The notes under the pieces: model-generated | What the model saw: the letters and a program-made list of their open reading frames with translations, nothing else | Databases searched by the model: none | What the model was told of the DNA's origin: nothing | Part shown: piece after piece, positions 52,401 to 60,929 of the stretch | How positions within the stretch are numbered: the first letter of the stretch is position 1 | Layout: each line of letters opens with the position of its first letter | NCBI GenBank assembly: GCA_026874595.1 | Contig: CM049307.1 | Span: forward strand, 61,966,370-62,030,369 | DNA length: 64,000 bases | Direction of reading: 5' to 3' | From: Sipunculus nudus | Lineage: Eukaryota > Annelida > Sipuncula > Golfingiida > Sipunculidae | Program-made: the position numbers and the translations under genes

Positions 52401-54228
52401 TTCAATAAAGGGCGTCCAAAAAACCCAACACTCCTAAATAAACATAAATATGCAATGTAAGCTGCATGATATCAAATTGTGATCTAAATTAATATTGTAA
52501 ATAAAACATATGTTCAGTAATGAAGGACATTAATAACTAATTCCCCCTTCTGTTTGTAATCAACCTGGTGAAATAGCTAAACATACCAGCCACAGCAGCT
52601 TGTATGAACAGACCACTATCAGCAAGTTCAAGAACATTTATAAATGTCTCAGTCTGACTGCCTGTGTGGGCAGGTGGACTCACTAAGGACATATGGCCTG
52701 TTTTACATCTAGCGCTGTATGTTTTCATAGTTCCACTGCTGTTAGGAGCTTCTCGTTCACCAATTAACCACATCCCCATCATATAATTATCATTCAGGAC
52801 TGCACTATCTTGATGAAGGCAACTATATCTGTGCAAGACAGAGCAGGGATAATCTAAAAATATCTTGGGTTTGCTGCACCAACTAGTCTACAGATTTTGC
52901 ATTTTCATTTTACATTAATTGTCAGAGACATCAACAATTATACTGATTCTTGACAGAGCCATCAGTAGTCACAGTGAATTTAAATTTAACATACTTACCC
53001 TATCATAATGGATGCTGATGAATCAAGGTTAAAACGCTCACAGATAAAATACTGATTACAGTACAACTAACTTTATAGTTGACTCAAAAGGCATAATTAT
53101 TCTGTATCTGCCTGTACAAGACTAAAACAGCTATATCACCTACAATAAATTCATACCTTATGGATAACATATCCCTTGGCTTTTGTCTATGGATGTTTAG
53201 TATGAAAACCTGGCACTTAATTAATCAATACATACCCATCACCAGATATATCAGTTGCAGCAAAGCAAATACCTCAGTAAGAATGATCAATAAAACATGG
53301 GATGCTACATTTTAACTATTATCATGACTGATCAGTAAATCATTATTCCATACCATGTTCATCAATCCAAAGGTGACTATTACATTATTAACTATAACAT
53401 AACTGTTAAATTATTTAGTAAGAAGAGATTAAATTTTTACTTGGAAGTTATAAGGTATGCTATTGAATAGCAGTTTTTTAAATTGGCAGAACTAATTTTG
53501 ATGCAAAATGATGAATCTCAACACAACCTCAGAGAATGATGCACTGCCTGGAATGAATTCAACAAACATAGCAGATCATGTGACATCACTGTGCTTAGTA
53601 ACAAACCCCTCATTCCCAAAATGCAATCGACAAGTATTACAGGTTATGTGATGTCACTGTGTACAAAGAAAAACTACCTAAGAATGAAATCAACAAACAT
53701 AGCAGGTTGTATGCATCACTGAGCACAGTGATAACCCCCTCCCCCCCCCCCCCCTATGAAATCAACAAGCATCATGGGTTTATGTGATGTCACTGTGAAC
53801 AGTGATGCACTGCCCAGAAATGAAACTGACAACCAGGACCTTAGTTTGGTGAAGGTACCAATGCATGTGTTCACTTCAGTACAGTGTGAAAATATGGTGA
53901 TTATACATGGTTAGTTGCGTTAATAACATCTGATATGCTGCCCACAGGTCAACATGAAGGCAATACGGTACCAAACAAGTCAGTAACTTACATATAAATA
54001 CAGTCTTACCTCATCTTCTTGAGACCTGATATTAAGGTATCCAGGATGATGCACAATATCAGTGCTGAGGGCTGCGGGGGGATGTACGCACACATTGTTC
54101 TTACAGAAGATGATCTCTCCATCCAGGGGCGGGGGTTTGTTGGATGACGGGCTGCTCAGGCCGAGAAAGTTAGTAGCTTTACGAAAGAAGCTGCTGAAGG
54201 CCATGGTATCGAGCAACGGCAAGTCCAT
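31295..54228 (-). CDS. TBC1D16: TBC1D16, TBC-domain Rab GTPase-activating protein (whole gene, 9 coding exons)
   Basis: Coding exons in transcript order: 54010-54228, 39815-41255, 38462-38805, 37405-37553, 36472-36606, 35759-35945, 34111-34205, 32024-32252, 31295-31489. Junctions are GT/AG and phases agree throughout; 2994 nt, about 997 residues against 767 in human, the excess lying in a disordered linker. Order: conserved N-terminal block (LDGEII-KNNVCVHPP, HHPGYL), long Ser/Pro-rich linker, PH-like block (GQMRSLRLF through DDLTLRK), then the TBC domain with the arginine-finger region VEKDVVR and the C-terminal CPYGG tail. Human TBC1D16 is known as a GAP for Rab4A acting on endosomal recycling. 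One oddity: the glutamine-finger motif reads YSQEM, where the family has YSQGM. An upstream non-coding first exon is likely but not identified. Confidence 0.95.
32024..32252 (-). CDS. TBC1D16: TBC1D16 coding exon 8
   Basis: 229 nt, acceptor tgttccttcag, donor GTCAGA. It encodes RWILLCFKREFPAPEALRIW, EACWAHYQTDYFHLF and MHMNGEVVLRK, nearly identical to vertebrate TBC1D16. A copy of its acceptor region, 18 of 20 bases identical, lies at 32298-32317 at the edge of a minisatellite. Confidence 0.96.
32318..33245 (+). repeat. 20-bp minisatellite in TBC1D16 intron
   Basis: Around 45 imperfect copies of CAGATTCACTGCTATTTTCC (17-21 bp). There are no spacers of the CRISPR kind; the repeats abut. The left edge joins a duplicated piece of the neighbouring exon boundary (32298-32317). 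Confidence 0.95.
33246..35758. other. TBC1D16 introns, non-coding
   Basis: Apart from the exon at 34111-34205 there is no coding signal. 35400-35750 resembles 53770-53990 (ccaaggaatgaaactgacaac; ggcaattacggaggtaatac), a dispersed repeat abutting exon donors in both places. Confidence 0.5.
34111..34205 (-). CDS. TBC1D16: TBC1D16 coding exon 7
   Basis: 95 nt, acceptor gtactttcag, donor GTATGA. It encodes MYLGELIRIMLPRFYKHLMK then MQDGMALLFCH, matching vertebrate LLYLRELLRL and LQMLFCH. The Arg at its end is completed by the next exon. Confidence 0.94.
35759..35945 (-). CDS. TBC1D16: TBC1D16 coding exon 6 (glutamine finger, altered motif)
   Basis: 187 nt, acceptor gctcttgcag, donor GTATGT. It encodes NILLNYAVANPQLGYSQEMS then DLLSPVLAEV and YWCFVGLMQRTIFVSSPKD. 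The glutamine of the Q finger (YxQ) is present, but the next residue is Glu (codon GAG) where TBC domains almost always have Gly (YxQGM). Confidence 0.94.
36472..36606 (-). CDS. TBC1D16: TBC1D16 coding exon 5 (arginine finger)
   Basis: 135 nt, acceptor ttacttgacag, donor GTGAGT. It encodes STEEQERFWRSIQCTVEKDV then VRTDR; the motif DVVRTDR carries the arginine finger of the dual-finger Rab-GAP mechanism. GEGNPHIEVLQ follows, as in vertebrates. Confidence 0.95.
36655..37085 (+). mobile_element. Decayed CR1/L2-type LINE 3' end
   Basis: The plus strand encodes NHITPILKDLHWLTIQ, then LDFKVLKHTYKALHGRI with a stop between, and further on SLRTATYGKD. This is the well-known C-terminal tail of CR1/L2-clade reverse transcriptases (HITPVLKSLHWLPV, FKILLLTYKALHG, SLRSS). 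Stops and frameshifts mark it as dead. It is antisense to TBC1D16, between its coding exons 4 and 5. Confidence 0.8.
37405..37553 (-). CDS. TBC1D16: TBC1D16 coding exon 4 (start of TBC domain)
   Basis: 149 nt, acceptor tatctttcag, donor GTACTT. It encodes AVFFAGIDPGLRHEMWPFLL then YEEREQIR, the RxxxWxxLL opening of the TBC domain. Confidence 0.95.
38462..38805 (-). CDS. TBC1D16: TBC1D16 coding exon 3 (PH-like block)
   Basis: 344 nt, acceptor atcatttcag, donor GTAACA. It encodes QMRSLRLFYNNDSC, GQLVIASRESQYKILYFHHG and GLDKLAECLSDWNF, closely matching vertebrate TBC1D16, then HPEEGAYEMVN and DDLTLRK leading into the TBC domain. Confidence 0.95.
38940..39345 (+). repeat. Three-copy degenerate tandem repeat, about 130-bp units
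   Basis: Each unit has ccctcayrrgtatcaatctt, a run ending ttttcatggcaattgcttga, and gagataatgcatgcaaaa. It ends in gacagacagatag and lies in a TBC1D16 intron. Confidence 0.6.
39815..41255 (-). CDS. TBC1D16: TBC1D16 coding exon 2 (disordered linker)
   Basis: 1441 nt, acceptor gtgtattccag, donor GTAAGT. It starts VLGNTLILTWIPN, matching vertebrate MLGATLILAWVPN, continues as about 450 residues rich in Ser, Pro, Thr, Asp and Glu, and ends FSVDLG, joining to QMRSLRLF in the next exon. No domain is visible in the linker; the many Ser-Pro dipeptides make phosphorylation plausible. It accounts for most of the length difference from the human protein. Confidence 0.93.
41256..43435. other. TBC1D16 intron 1, no gene seen
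   Basis: AT-rich, C-run at 42158-42166. No exon-like ORF with good splice sites noticed. Confidence 0.5.
43436..44509 (-). mobile_element. Chimeric Helitron-like element, copy D
   Basis: On the minus strand the 3' end (hairpin, then CTAG at 43436-43439 followed by TT) is family 1. From about 43523 the body is family 2 (caaggtcaa, aaggtcatgacc, gaaatctgtccattagtttt), and the 5' end TCCCCAGACAAACTCGAGGA at 44509 is family 2. The switch suggests end exchange between families. Confidence 0.65.
45613..47352 (-). mobile_element. Helitron-like element, family 2, copy F
   Basis: Minus strand: 5' TCCCCAGACAAAGTCAGGGG, GGATACTATGTTTTCATACC, a CCG-repeat tract (47285-47306), a shared non-repeated part, then three to four tandem units. 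The 3' hairpin TGGCACC-tgc-RGTGCCA is followed by AGAAATGT and CTAG (45613-45616), then TT. Confidence 0.75.
47353..49177. other. TBC1D16 intron 1, repeat fragments
   Basis: A moderately GC-rich patch at 47680-47970 is open on both strands but unrecognised. (AAT)n lies at 48332-48349. 48990-49166 ends in the hairpin ACCTCC-ttgg-TGGAGGT after acagacagaca, the tail of another interspersed repeat. Confidence 0.45.
49178..49700 (-). mobile_element. Helitron-like element, family 1, copy E (5' truncated)
   Basis: 3' end intact on the minus strand (CTAG at 49178-49181). Units with tgtaggtggcaccacctgtc and ggtggcgccaccagttttg. Family similarity stops near 49700 with no 5' hairpin. Confidence 0.65.
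49928..50064 (-). other. Exon-like ORF, unidentified
   Basis: Acceptor acttccttgcag, donor GTATTT, 45 codons plus 2 nt open in one frame only (MVDKGVVTVTFGINIVGRRL and following hydrophobic residues). It lies 3' of the exon-like ORF at 50149-50318 in TBC1D16 intron 1. No family recognised; it could be a chance ORF. Confidence 0.25.
50149..50318 (-). other. Exon-like ORF with in-frame stop, unidentified
   Basis: Acceptor tcatgcttcag, then a single open frame starting two bases into a codon (NQKQWFTWSVAKQMLPLIPM, YHNGISSYGLKFMMIEI) to TAA at 50149. Its phase fits exactly after the exon-like ORF ending at 52587. It may be the terminal exon of an unknown minus-strand gene, or chance. Confidence 0.3.
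51560..51722. mobile_element. Tc1/mariner-pogo-type MITE with TA duplication
   Basis: Ends CAGTGAAACCTCATTGTGTG and (reverse complement) CAGTGAAACCTCAATGTGTC, flanked on both sides by TA (51558-51559, 51723-51724). The 163-bp length and near-palindromic structure are typical of pogo/Tigger-like MITEs. Confidence 0.85.
51735..52050. mobile_element. MITE with GGTTCTYAGGCAC inverted ends, copy 2
   Basis: The left AAAAGGTTGGGTTCTCAGGGAC and the right (reverse complement) AAAAGGTATTGTTCTCAGGCAC are inverted ends. The interior resembles 27346-27630 read on the other strand. Confidence 0.6.
52587..52828 (-). other. Exon-like ORF, unidentified, in TBC1D16 intron 1
   Basis: Acceptor ctctgtcttgcacag, donor GTATGT, 80 open codons with protein-like composition (NYMMGMWLIGEREAPNSSG, YSARCKTGHMSLVSPPAHTG, INVLELADSGLF). 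The phase is not symmetric (242 nt), so it cannot be inserted into TBC1D16 between exons 1 and 2 without a frameshift. Phases do agree with an upstream piece at 52999-53051 and with the ORF at 50149-50318. This suggests a nested minus-strand gene or gene remnant; I do not recognise the family. Confidence 0.4.
52999..53051 (-). other. Possible small exon, unidentified
   Basis: 53 nt between acceptor actgtaatcag and the strong donor GTAAGT, open in one frame (YFICERFNLDSSASIMI). Ends two bases into a codon, matching the start of the ORF at 52828. Too short to stand alone. Confidence 0.25.
53510..53830 (+). repeat. Degenerate tandem repeat, about 60-bp units
   Basis: Units contain gaaatcaacaaacatagcagg, tgtgatgtcactg and acagtgatgcactgcc, about five copies, with a C-run at 53738-53754. 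It continues into a dispersed repeat also seen at 35400-35750. Confidence 0.7.
54010..54228 (-). CDS. TBC1D16: TBC1D16 coding exon 1 (N terminus)
   Basis: The ATG at 54228 is the first in frame after an upstream in-frame TGA; a second ATG at 54204 (MAFSSFFRKA) aligns better with the vertebrate start and could be the true one. The conserved block LDGEIIFCKNNVCVHPP then HHPGYL matches vertebrate TBC1D16. Donor GTAAGA after 54010, phase 0. A possible acceptor (ttctcctgtag) at 54264 suggests this exon begins at 54263 and that transcription starts further upstream. Confidence 0.92.
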
Positions 54229-54372
54229 CCCGGAGGCCGTCAGAACCTCTCTACATCATGGGTCTACAGGAGAAAAAAATAAATCATAGATTATATATTG
54301 GTGAATGAAAAACCTCAAGTTCTATCCCCTGGGCTGTCAGAACCTCTCTTCATCCTGGGTCTACAAGGAAAA
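54222..54372 (-). repeat. Duplicated 5' edge of TBC1D16 coding exon 1
   Basis: 54222-54270 and 54322-54372 are similar (ctatcccc/catcccgg, then gtcagaacctctctWcatc, tgggtctaca). The first copy spans the start codon context and the putative acceptor; the second repeats them just upstream without the ATG. Confidence 0.6.
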
Positions 54373-57300
54373 ATGGAATATATATAATACACTAGATGAA
54401 CTAAAAATATCAAGAAGAAAAGTAACAAGAAGAAAAGGTAGAGGAAGGAAGTTCACAAATAAGGTCACACAAAGGAGCAGCACACTGAAAGTCACAGGAA
54501 CTGAAAAGTGATAAATATAAGTCCCAACAAGCAAATTTACAGAATTTTTGTCCCCTGCTTCTGCCTCTTGTTATTTTAACTTCCTGTGATCTTCATGCTT
54601 GCCTTCCCAATATGTTTTAGTTTTTATTTTTCCCCTGAAGATATCTCCTCATGTAATAGTGCCTGTGTTTAAGTTTTCATTGTCCCCTGAAGATGTCTCA
54701 ACATGTCATAATTTTTTTTGTGAATTGGGAACAAAAGGGACATTTTTTGTTTGTTTGAAGAGCTGGTGATAATAAATGTTTAGACAGACACTCCAAAACC
54801 AATCCCAAGCAAAGTATGCATGAGAGCAATCACTGACCCAAATTTGAATGAAATCAGATTATATTTAGGAAAGTTACTGCATGTAAAGAAAACCTGACGG
54901 ACGGACGGACAGACAGACAGACAGACGGACAGACAACCCCAAATCAATGTCCCCCATTGCACAGAAGCGGGGGCAAAATGACACAAAGTTGAGCAGGCAA
55001 AATGTCATGAGAAATTAAGTCAAAATTTATATCAGGCAAGCGCTAAGCAGAAAAAGACATCATTTTTTCCTACTTTAAATTTGTTTTATTCTCAACTGTT
55101 ATCATGTCAGTCTCCCCTGTCCCCCATTTGTTTCAGGAACTATAGTGTAAGTTGAGCAAAGGGTGTATGATATATATACAGTTATAGGCTATATTAGCCA
55201 AGTTAGCCTCTTGACATGCAGTTAATTCTGGCTATTCAGTCTTGTATGCAAGGTCGAAATCAAAAGTCTGTTAACTGAAGAATACATATATATAAGCAAA
55301 TCAGTGTATAAAACATGATTTCTTCCATGAAACTTATTCTTTTACAGTTTTGAACACAACACTTTTAAAACTAACATTTCATTCCAAAATGGTAAAAAGT
55401 AAAATTTCTAAAGGATATGATTTTGCAAATGCTGTCATAAATATTTATGGTATAATTAATGAATTTGAAATATATTTTCTCATTTTAGTAGTTTAATCTG
55501 CAAAGTTTTACCCACCATATACCCCAAAGGAATTAAATGACTTCTATTATGAAGAACCACGCTTTTGAAGAATTCCTATAATGAACATAACTAAATACAT
55601 GTGAATTCCTAAGATATCTTTTACCTGTATAATATCCTTTGAATCTTTTCTTTACTATGTATACATGTACTTGTTACTTTTTATAATACAACTACACATC
55701 TGTCAGCTTATGAAATCTATAATCACCCTGTGTCCATTTCTTTGCTTATTAAAATATCTACAGGGTGACATGTGAAAACATGACATGTGATGTAAGTGTT
55801 CACAAACAAGGTTCCTTATTAAGAGGTGTCCCCAAAAGGTAACACCTTATAAATCAACATGTCAGTGAGTTTGATTCTCTAATCATGCATGTTCGGTCAT
55901 ATCTCATTGTTTTGGCAGCTGTCAACTTTACATTTAAAATTACCACTACATCTCATGTGCAATTACTTATAATAATTAAGGTAAAGGTAAACTGGATTTA
56001 TAGTAGTGGTTTGCCAATTAATAGATCAAATCGATGATTGGTAGTTTTCTTTCATAATCAATTAAATCGATTGCATTTTTGCATAATAGATTAACGGTGA
56101 CCCATGGGTCATGATGCTCAGCTAACTAATAAGACATTCACAAAACAAGTTTTATCATCTGAATGCCAAATTTTGTAGGTGGTATTCCTATTCAACTGAA
56201 GCTTATCTTGGAGGATTTGGGTAACAGAGACATAATTAAAGGTCTCTCAGGAGATTTAGGACCTCCTTGGATGTCAAGTAAGAAGATTCTAGGTGCATTG
56301 GTTACAATTTGTGCCCTGTTAACAGACAACCATATCTCTGAAGGTATCAAAAATAGAGAAAAAAATGTGTAATTTTTTTTTTAATCTAGGTGGCACCACC
56401 AGTCTGCAGGAACTTGTGAAACACTTCATGATCAATATGTGGAGCATGCTTTTTATTCTGTTTATCTGTCCATCTGTATCCTTCAATTGGCTGAAATGGT
56501 GCATGAACAATTAATTAACCTTTGTTACTACAATGGGCTAACTTAAAGAACTGAATACATATTTCAGTTGCCTTTGATTTGACAGAGGAAAAACTCAGAC
56601 AACTTCACTGCAACTTTCTTGTGCTTTTATGTGGCCTTCACCCATATTTTGTATGCAATGTCTCCATCACATGACACCTTGTGGATAACTAGATATCTAT
56701 TATATTCTTGTCACACCAAAGTGCACTACCTTTCTGCATCTACTAATATCTGAAATTTAGAACTTAATCCTTTTTTTGGCAAAATCATCTGGACCTGGAG
56801 TCAATCTTTTCTCATGAACCATCTGTTTGACCTCTATCCTTAGTCCAGGTAAACAAAAAAACAGATACAGGTGATTAAATTGGTTTAAAATGTTGTGGTT
56901 TTCACCTTCAAAATTATTTAATAAGGTTGGAGCCATACTCCCCTGAGCACTTACACAAAGTACCTTTTAAAAAGGATATATACTTAACAGATTGTTGTTA
57001 TGACCGATAAAGACACGACAGGTAATAAACTACATCCATGTTGTGTGACTATGAGCTATTTCATGTTAATTACAGCCTTTGAATCTTAAAATAACCTTTA
57101 AAATGTGTACTTTTGGGTAGAGTTCCTAAATTTATGGAAATTGGTTACCCAAGAATGCCACAAACTTGAAACATCACATAAGATTATAACTCCTGTACTA
57201 AATGCTGTGATAAAGGTTAGAATAATTATATTTTACACTGAACTGCACTTTATTCTTATTTTTTTCACTGACATTTGTCTGACAAACATGGAATCTGTTT

Positions 57301-57734
57301 TCAAAATAAATATAAAGTGGACTTTGCAGTTTGCTGTTTAAGGGTAAGAAATAGTTGAAAAATCCCTTAAGAAATGATCAAGTGATTGTGTATGACACAA
57401 CTGTATGCAAACGTTATAACAGAATGTAGGTGACCCTAGTAAATTTGAAAAAAGTTGGGTATGTATGGTCTGCATGCATGCAAACTTTCATGACATTTTA
57501 TTCACTAATACTGAAGAATGTACTGGCATAAAAGTAACACATAAATTATCAAGAAATAGCTGTTGCTTTGCAAAAGTGACTGCAGAAATTTTCATTTGTT
57601 GTGCAAGTTTAGCCTCTGAGAGATGATTTGGGCCAACTTTGGGGCTATGAATAGTGTTAGATTTCCATAAAGTATTTGAATTAATTAAAGTTTTGAAAAA
57701 TATTCAATACCAATCAGTAGGGAAGCAAGTATAA
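54373..57734. other. Upstream of TBC1D16 start codon; no gene seen
   Basis: Probably 5' intron or flank. 56010-56095 resembles 14390-14480 (gccaattaatRgat, tgattggt, aatcaattaaatc), a short dispersed repeat. A GGTGGCACCACC block is at 56391-56402. No coding exon recognised. Confidence 0.45.
54894..54936 (+). repeat. (GACG/GACA)n tetranucleotide tract
   Basis: gacggacggacggacagacagacagacagacgga-type run at the 3' side of an AT-rich stretch, the usual tail of a dispersed repeat. Confidence 0.85.
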
Positions 57735-57924
57735 CTAGACATTTCTTGGCACCGCAGGTGCCAGAGTATCCCCAGACATAGTAGGCCCCCACCCCCTTTA
57801 TAAATAGACCCCCATTTTTAGCAGCATATACTGACACTTGGCATATTTATTGTTTCTTCAATCTAACAATCCACAATCTTGTTGAAGATGTTGGTCCTGT
57901 GACCTTGATCTTTTTAAAGATGTG

Positions 57925-60250
57925 TCCTGTGACCTTGACCTTTGACCTCATGACCCCAAAATCAATTCTGGTCTTGCTTTTCCAATGGGACATATGCAAG
58001 TTTGAAATCTATACATCAATAAAGCAGGAATTATCACCCAGAAACTAATTTTTGGACAGATGGCTCCTGTGACCTTCACCTTTGACCTTGTGACCTCAAA
58101 TTTGATAGTGTTCTTTCTCATTTGGCAGGAAAACTATATGTGCAAGATGAAAGATCTGAGATGAAATGTTTGGCTGAAAATGCATCCACATCTTTTTAAA
58201 GATGTGTCCTGTGACCTTGACCTTTGACCTCATGACCCCAAAATCAATTTGGGTCTTGCTTTTCCAATGGGACATATACAAGTCAAGTTTGAAATCCATA
58301 CATCAATAAAAGCAGGAATTATCATCCAGAAACTAATTTTGGGACAGATGGCTCCTGTCACCTTCACCTTTGACCTTGTGACCTCAAAATTGATAGGGGT
58401 CTTCCACTCTTGGCAGGTGAACTATATGTGCAAGATGAAAGAACTGAGATGAATTGTTTGGCTGAAAATGCATCCACAATCTTTTTAAAGAGGTTTCCTG
58501 TGACCTTGACCTTTGACCTCATGACCCCAAAATCAATTCAGGTCTTGCTTTTCCAATGGGTCAAATTCAAGTCAAGTTTGAAATCCTAAATCAATAAAAG
58601 AAGGAATTATCATCCAGAAACTAATTTTTGGACAGATGGCTCCTGTGACCTTCACTTTTGACCTTGTGACCTCAAAATTGATAGGGTTCTTCCTCTCTTG
58701 GCAGGTGAACTATATGTGCAAGATGAAAGGTCTGAGATGAAATGTTTGGCTGAAAATGCATCCACATCTTTTTAAAGGTGTGTCCTGTGACCTTGACCTT
58801 TGACCTCATAACCTCAAAATCACTTTGGGTCTTGCTTTTCCAATAGGACATATACAAGTCAAGTTTGAAATCCATACATCAATAAAAGCAGGAATTAACA
58901 TCCAGAAACTGAATTTTGGACAGATGGCTCCTGTGACCTTCACCTTTGACCTTGTGACCTCAAAATTTATATGGGTCTTCCACTCTTGGCAGGTGAACTA
59001 TATGTGCAAGATGAAAGATCTGAGATGAATTGTTTGGCTGAAAATGCATCCACAATCTTTTTAAAGAGGTTTCCTGTGACCTTGACCTTTGACCTCATGA
59101 CCCCAAAATCAATTCAGGTCTTGCTTTTCCAATGGGTCGAATACAAGTCGAGTTTGAAATCCATACATCAATAAAAGAAGGAATTATCATCCAGAAACTA
59201 ATTTTTGGACAGATGGCTCTTGTGACCTTCACCTTTGACCTTGTGACCTCAAAATTGATAGGGTTCTTCCTCTCTTGGCAGGTGAACTATATGTGCAAGA
59301 TGAAAGATCTGAGATGAAATGTTTGGCTGAAAATGCATCCACTCTTTTTAAAGGTGTGTCCTGTGACCTTGGACCTCATAACCTCAAAATCAATTTGGGT
59401 CTTGCTTTCCCAATGGGACATATATAAGTCAAGTTTGAAATCCATACATCAATAAAAGCAGGAATTATCATCCAAAAACTAATTTTTGGACGGATGGCTC
59501 CTGTGACCTTCACCTTTGACCTTGTGACCTCAAAATTGATAGGGGTCTTCCTCTATTGGCAGATGACTTATATGTGCAAGATGAAAGGTCTGAGATGAAT
59601 TGTTTGGCTGAAAATGCAGCCACATCTTTTTAAAGATGTGTCCTGTGACCTTGACCTTTGACCTCATGACCCCAAAATCAATTTGGGTCTTGCTTTTCCA
59701 ATGGGACATATATAAGTCAAGTTTGAAATCCATACATCAATAAAAGCAGGAATTATCATCCAGAAACTAATTTTTGGACAGATGGCTCCTGTGACCTTCA
59801 CCTTTGACCTTGTGACCTTTAAAACTGATAGGGGTCTTCCACTCTTGGCAGGTGAACTATATGTGCAAGATGAAAGATCTGAGATGAATTGTTTGGCTGA
59901 AAATGCATCCACAATCTTTTTAAAGAGGTTTCCTGTGACCTTGACCTTTGACCTCATGACCCCAAAATCAATTGGAGTCTTGCTTTTTCAATGGGACATA
60001 TATAAGTCAATTTTGAAATCATTACATCAATAAAAGCAGGAATTATCATCCAGAAACTAATTTTTGGACAGATGGCTCCTGTGGCCTTGACCTTTGACCT
60101 TGTGACCCCAAAATTTATATGGATCATCCATTATTGGCAAGTGAGCTATATATTCAAGATGGAAGACCTGGGATGAAAGTTTGGCTTAAAATGCATCCAC
60201 AGTATCTTTTAAAATGCCAGTCCAGTGACCTTGACCTTTGACCTCATGAC
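57925..60250 (+). repeat. Tandem array with DR1-type nuclear-receptor motifs
   Basis: Period about 287 bp, starting near 57925, 58204, 58496, 58783, 59074, 59359, 59640, 59931 and a diverged last unit near 60227. Most units contain TGACCTTTGACCT (57936-57948 in the first), the reverse complement of AGGTCAAAGGTCA, plus further TGACC half-sites (ccttcacctttgacc, ttgtgacctc). Copy F holds three to four such units at 45785-46690. Confidence 0.85.
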
Positions 60251-60841
60251 CCTAGAACCTATAGGGTTCTTACTTTAGTGGTGGGCCATACATAAGTCAT
60301 GTTTGAAATCCATATGGCTATCAACACTGGAGATATCATAAGAGGTGTGTGATTTTCACCATATATGGCAATATTCAAGGTCAAGGCCACTATCATAGGA
60401 AAGGTCATGACCCCAATTTAAATAAACATCATCCCATAACCCATACCTATGTATATGCATAATATAAAAGAAATCTGTCCATTAGTTTTTGACTTATAAT
60501 GTTCACAGTGCTGTAAGGTGGCAATTTAGGGGGTATTAAACGGCACGAAAACAAGTAAAGAATAATAGGTGGCGCCACCAGTTTCTGAAACTTGACAACC
60601 CTATCCATGATCTTATTAACTTGATTTTGGGATAAATCCATGCAAGATTTCTTGAGATATTAAAGAATTTGTGTGATTTTCCCCAAAATTGGACCTATTC
60701 AAGGTCAAGGACACTCTCCTAGTAAAGGTCATGACCTCATTTTAAATAGGCGTCGTCCTCTTACCCATACCTATACATATACTAAGTTTGGTAAAGTTCC
60801 GTGAAATATTTTTTGGGTTATCACGCCAACAAGATTCATAT

Positions 60842-60886
60842 GCGGCGGCGGCGGCGACGGCGGCGGCGGCGGCGGCGGCGGTGGCG
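60842..60886 (+). repeat. (CGG)n trinucleotide tract
   Basis: About 14 CGG units with two interruptions, inside the 5' region of element G. Similar shorter tracts are at 47281-47306 and, as CCG, at 2156-2165 and 21127-21141. Confidence 0.9.
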
Positions 60887-60929
60887 GGACCGGTATGAAA
60901 ACATAGTATCCCCCGACTTTGTCTGGGGA

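Larger units (their letters stand above)
57735..60929 (-). mobile_element. Helitron-like element, family 2, copy G (largest, 3.2 kb)
   Basis: Minus strand: 5' TCCCCAGACAAAGTCGGGGG, GGATACTATGTTTTCATACC, a (CCG)n tract (60842-60886), a unique part including GGTGGCGCCACC near 60568, about eight tandem units of 280-292 bp, then the 3' hairpin TGGCACC-tgc-GGTGCCA, AGAAATGT and CTAG at 57735-57738 followed by TT. No Rep/helicase ORF. It is about 87 per cent or more similar by eye to copy F outside the array, and the extra length comes from more tandem units. Confidence 0.78.

Noticed and set aside
45980-60033. Series of similar 61-97 codon ORFs on both strands
   Set aside because: They are frames through the 287-bp tandem units of the family 2 elements; the same frames recur because the DNA repeats. 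No domain or start context supports translation.
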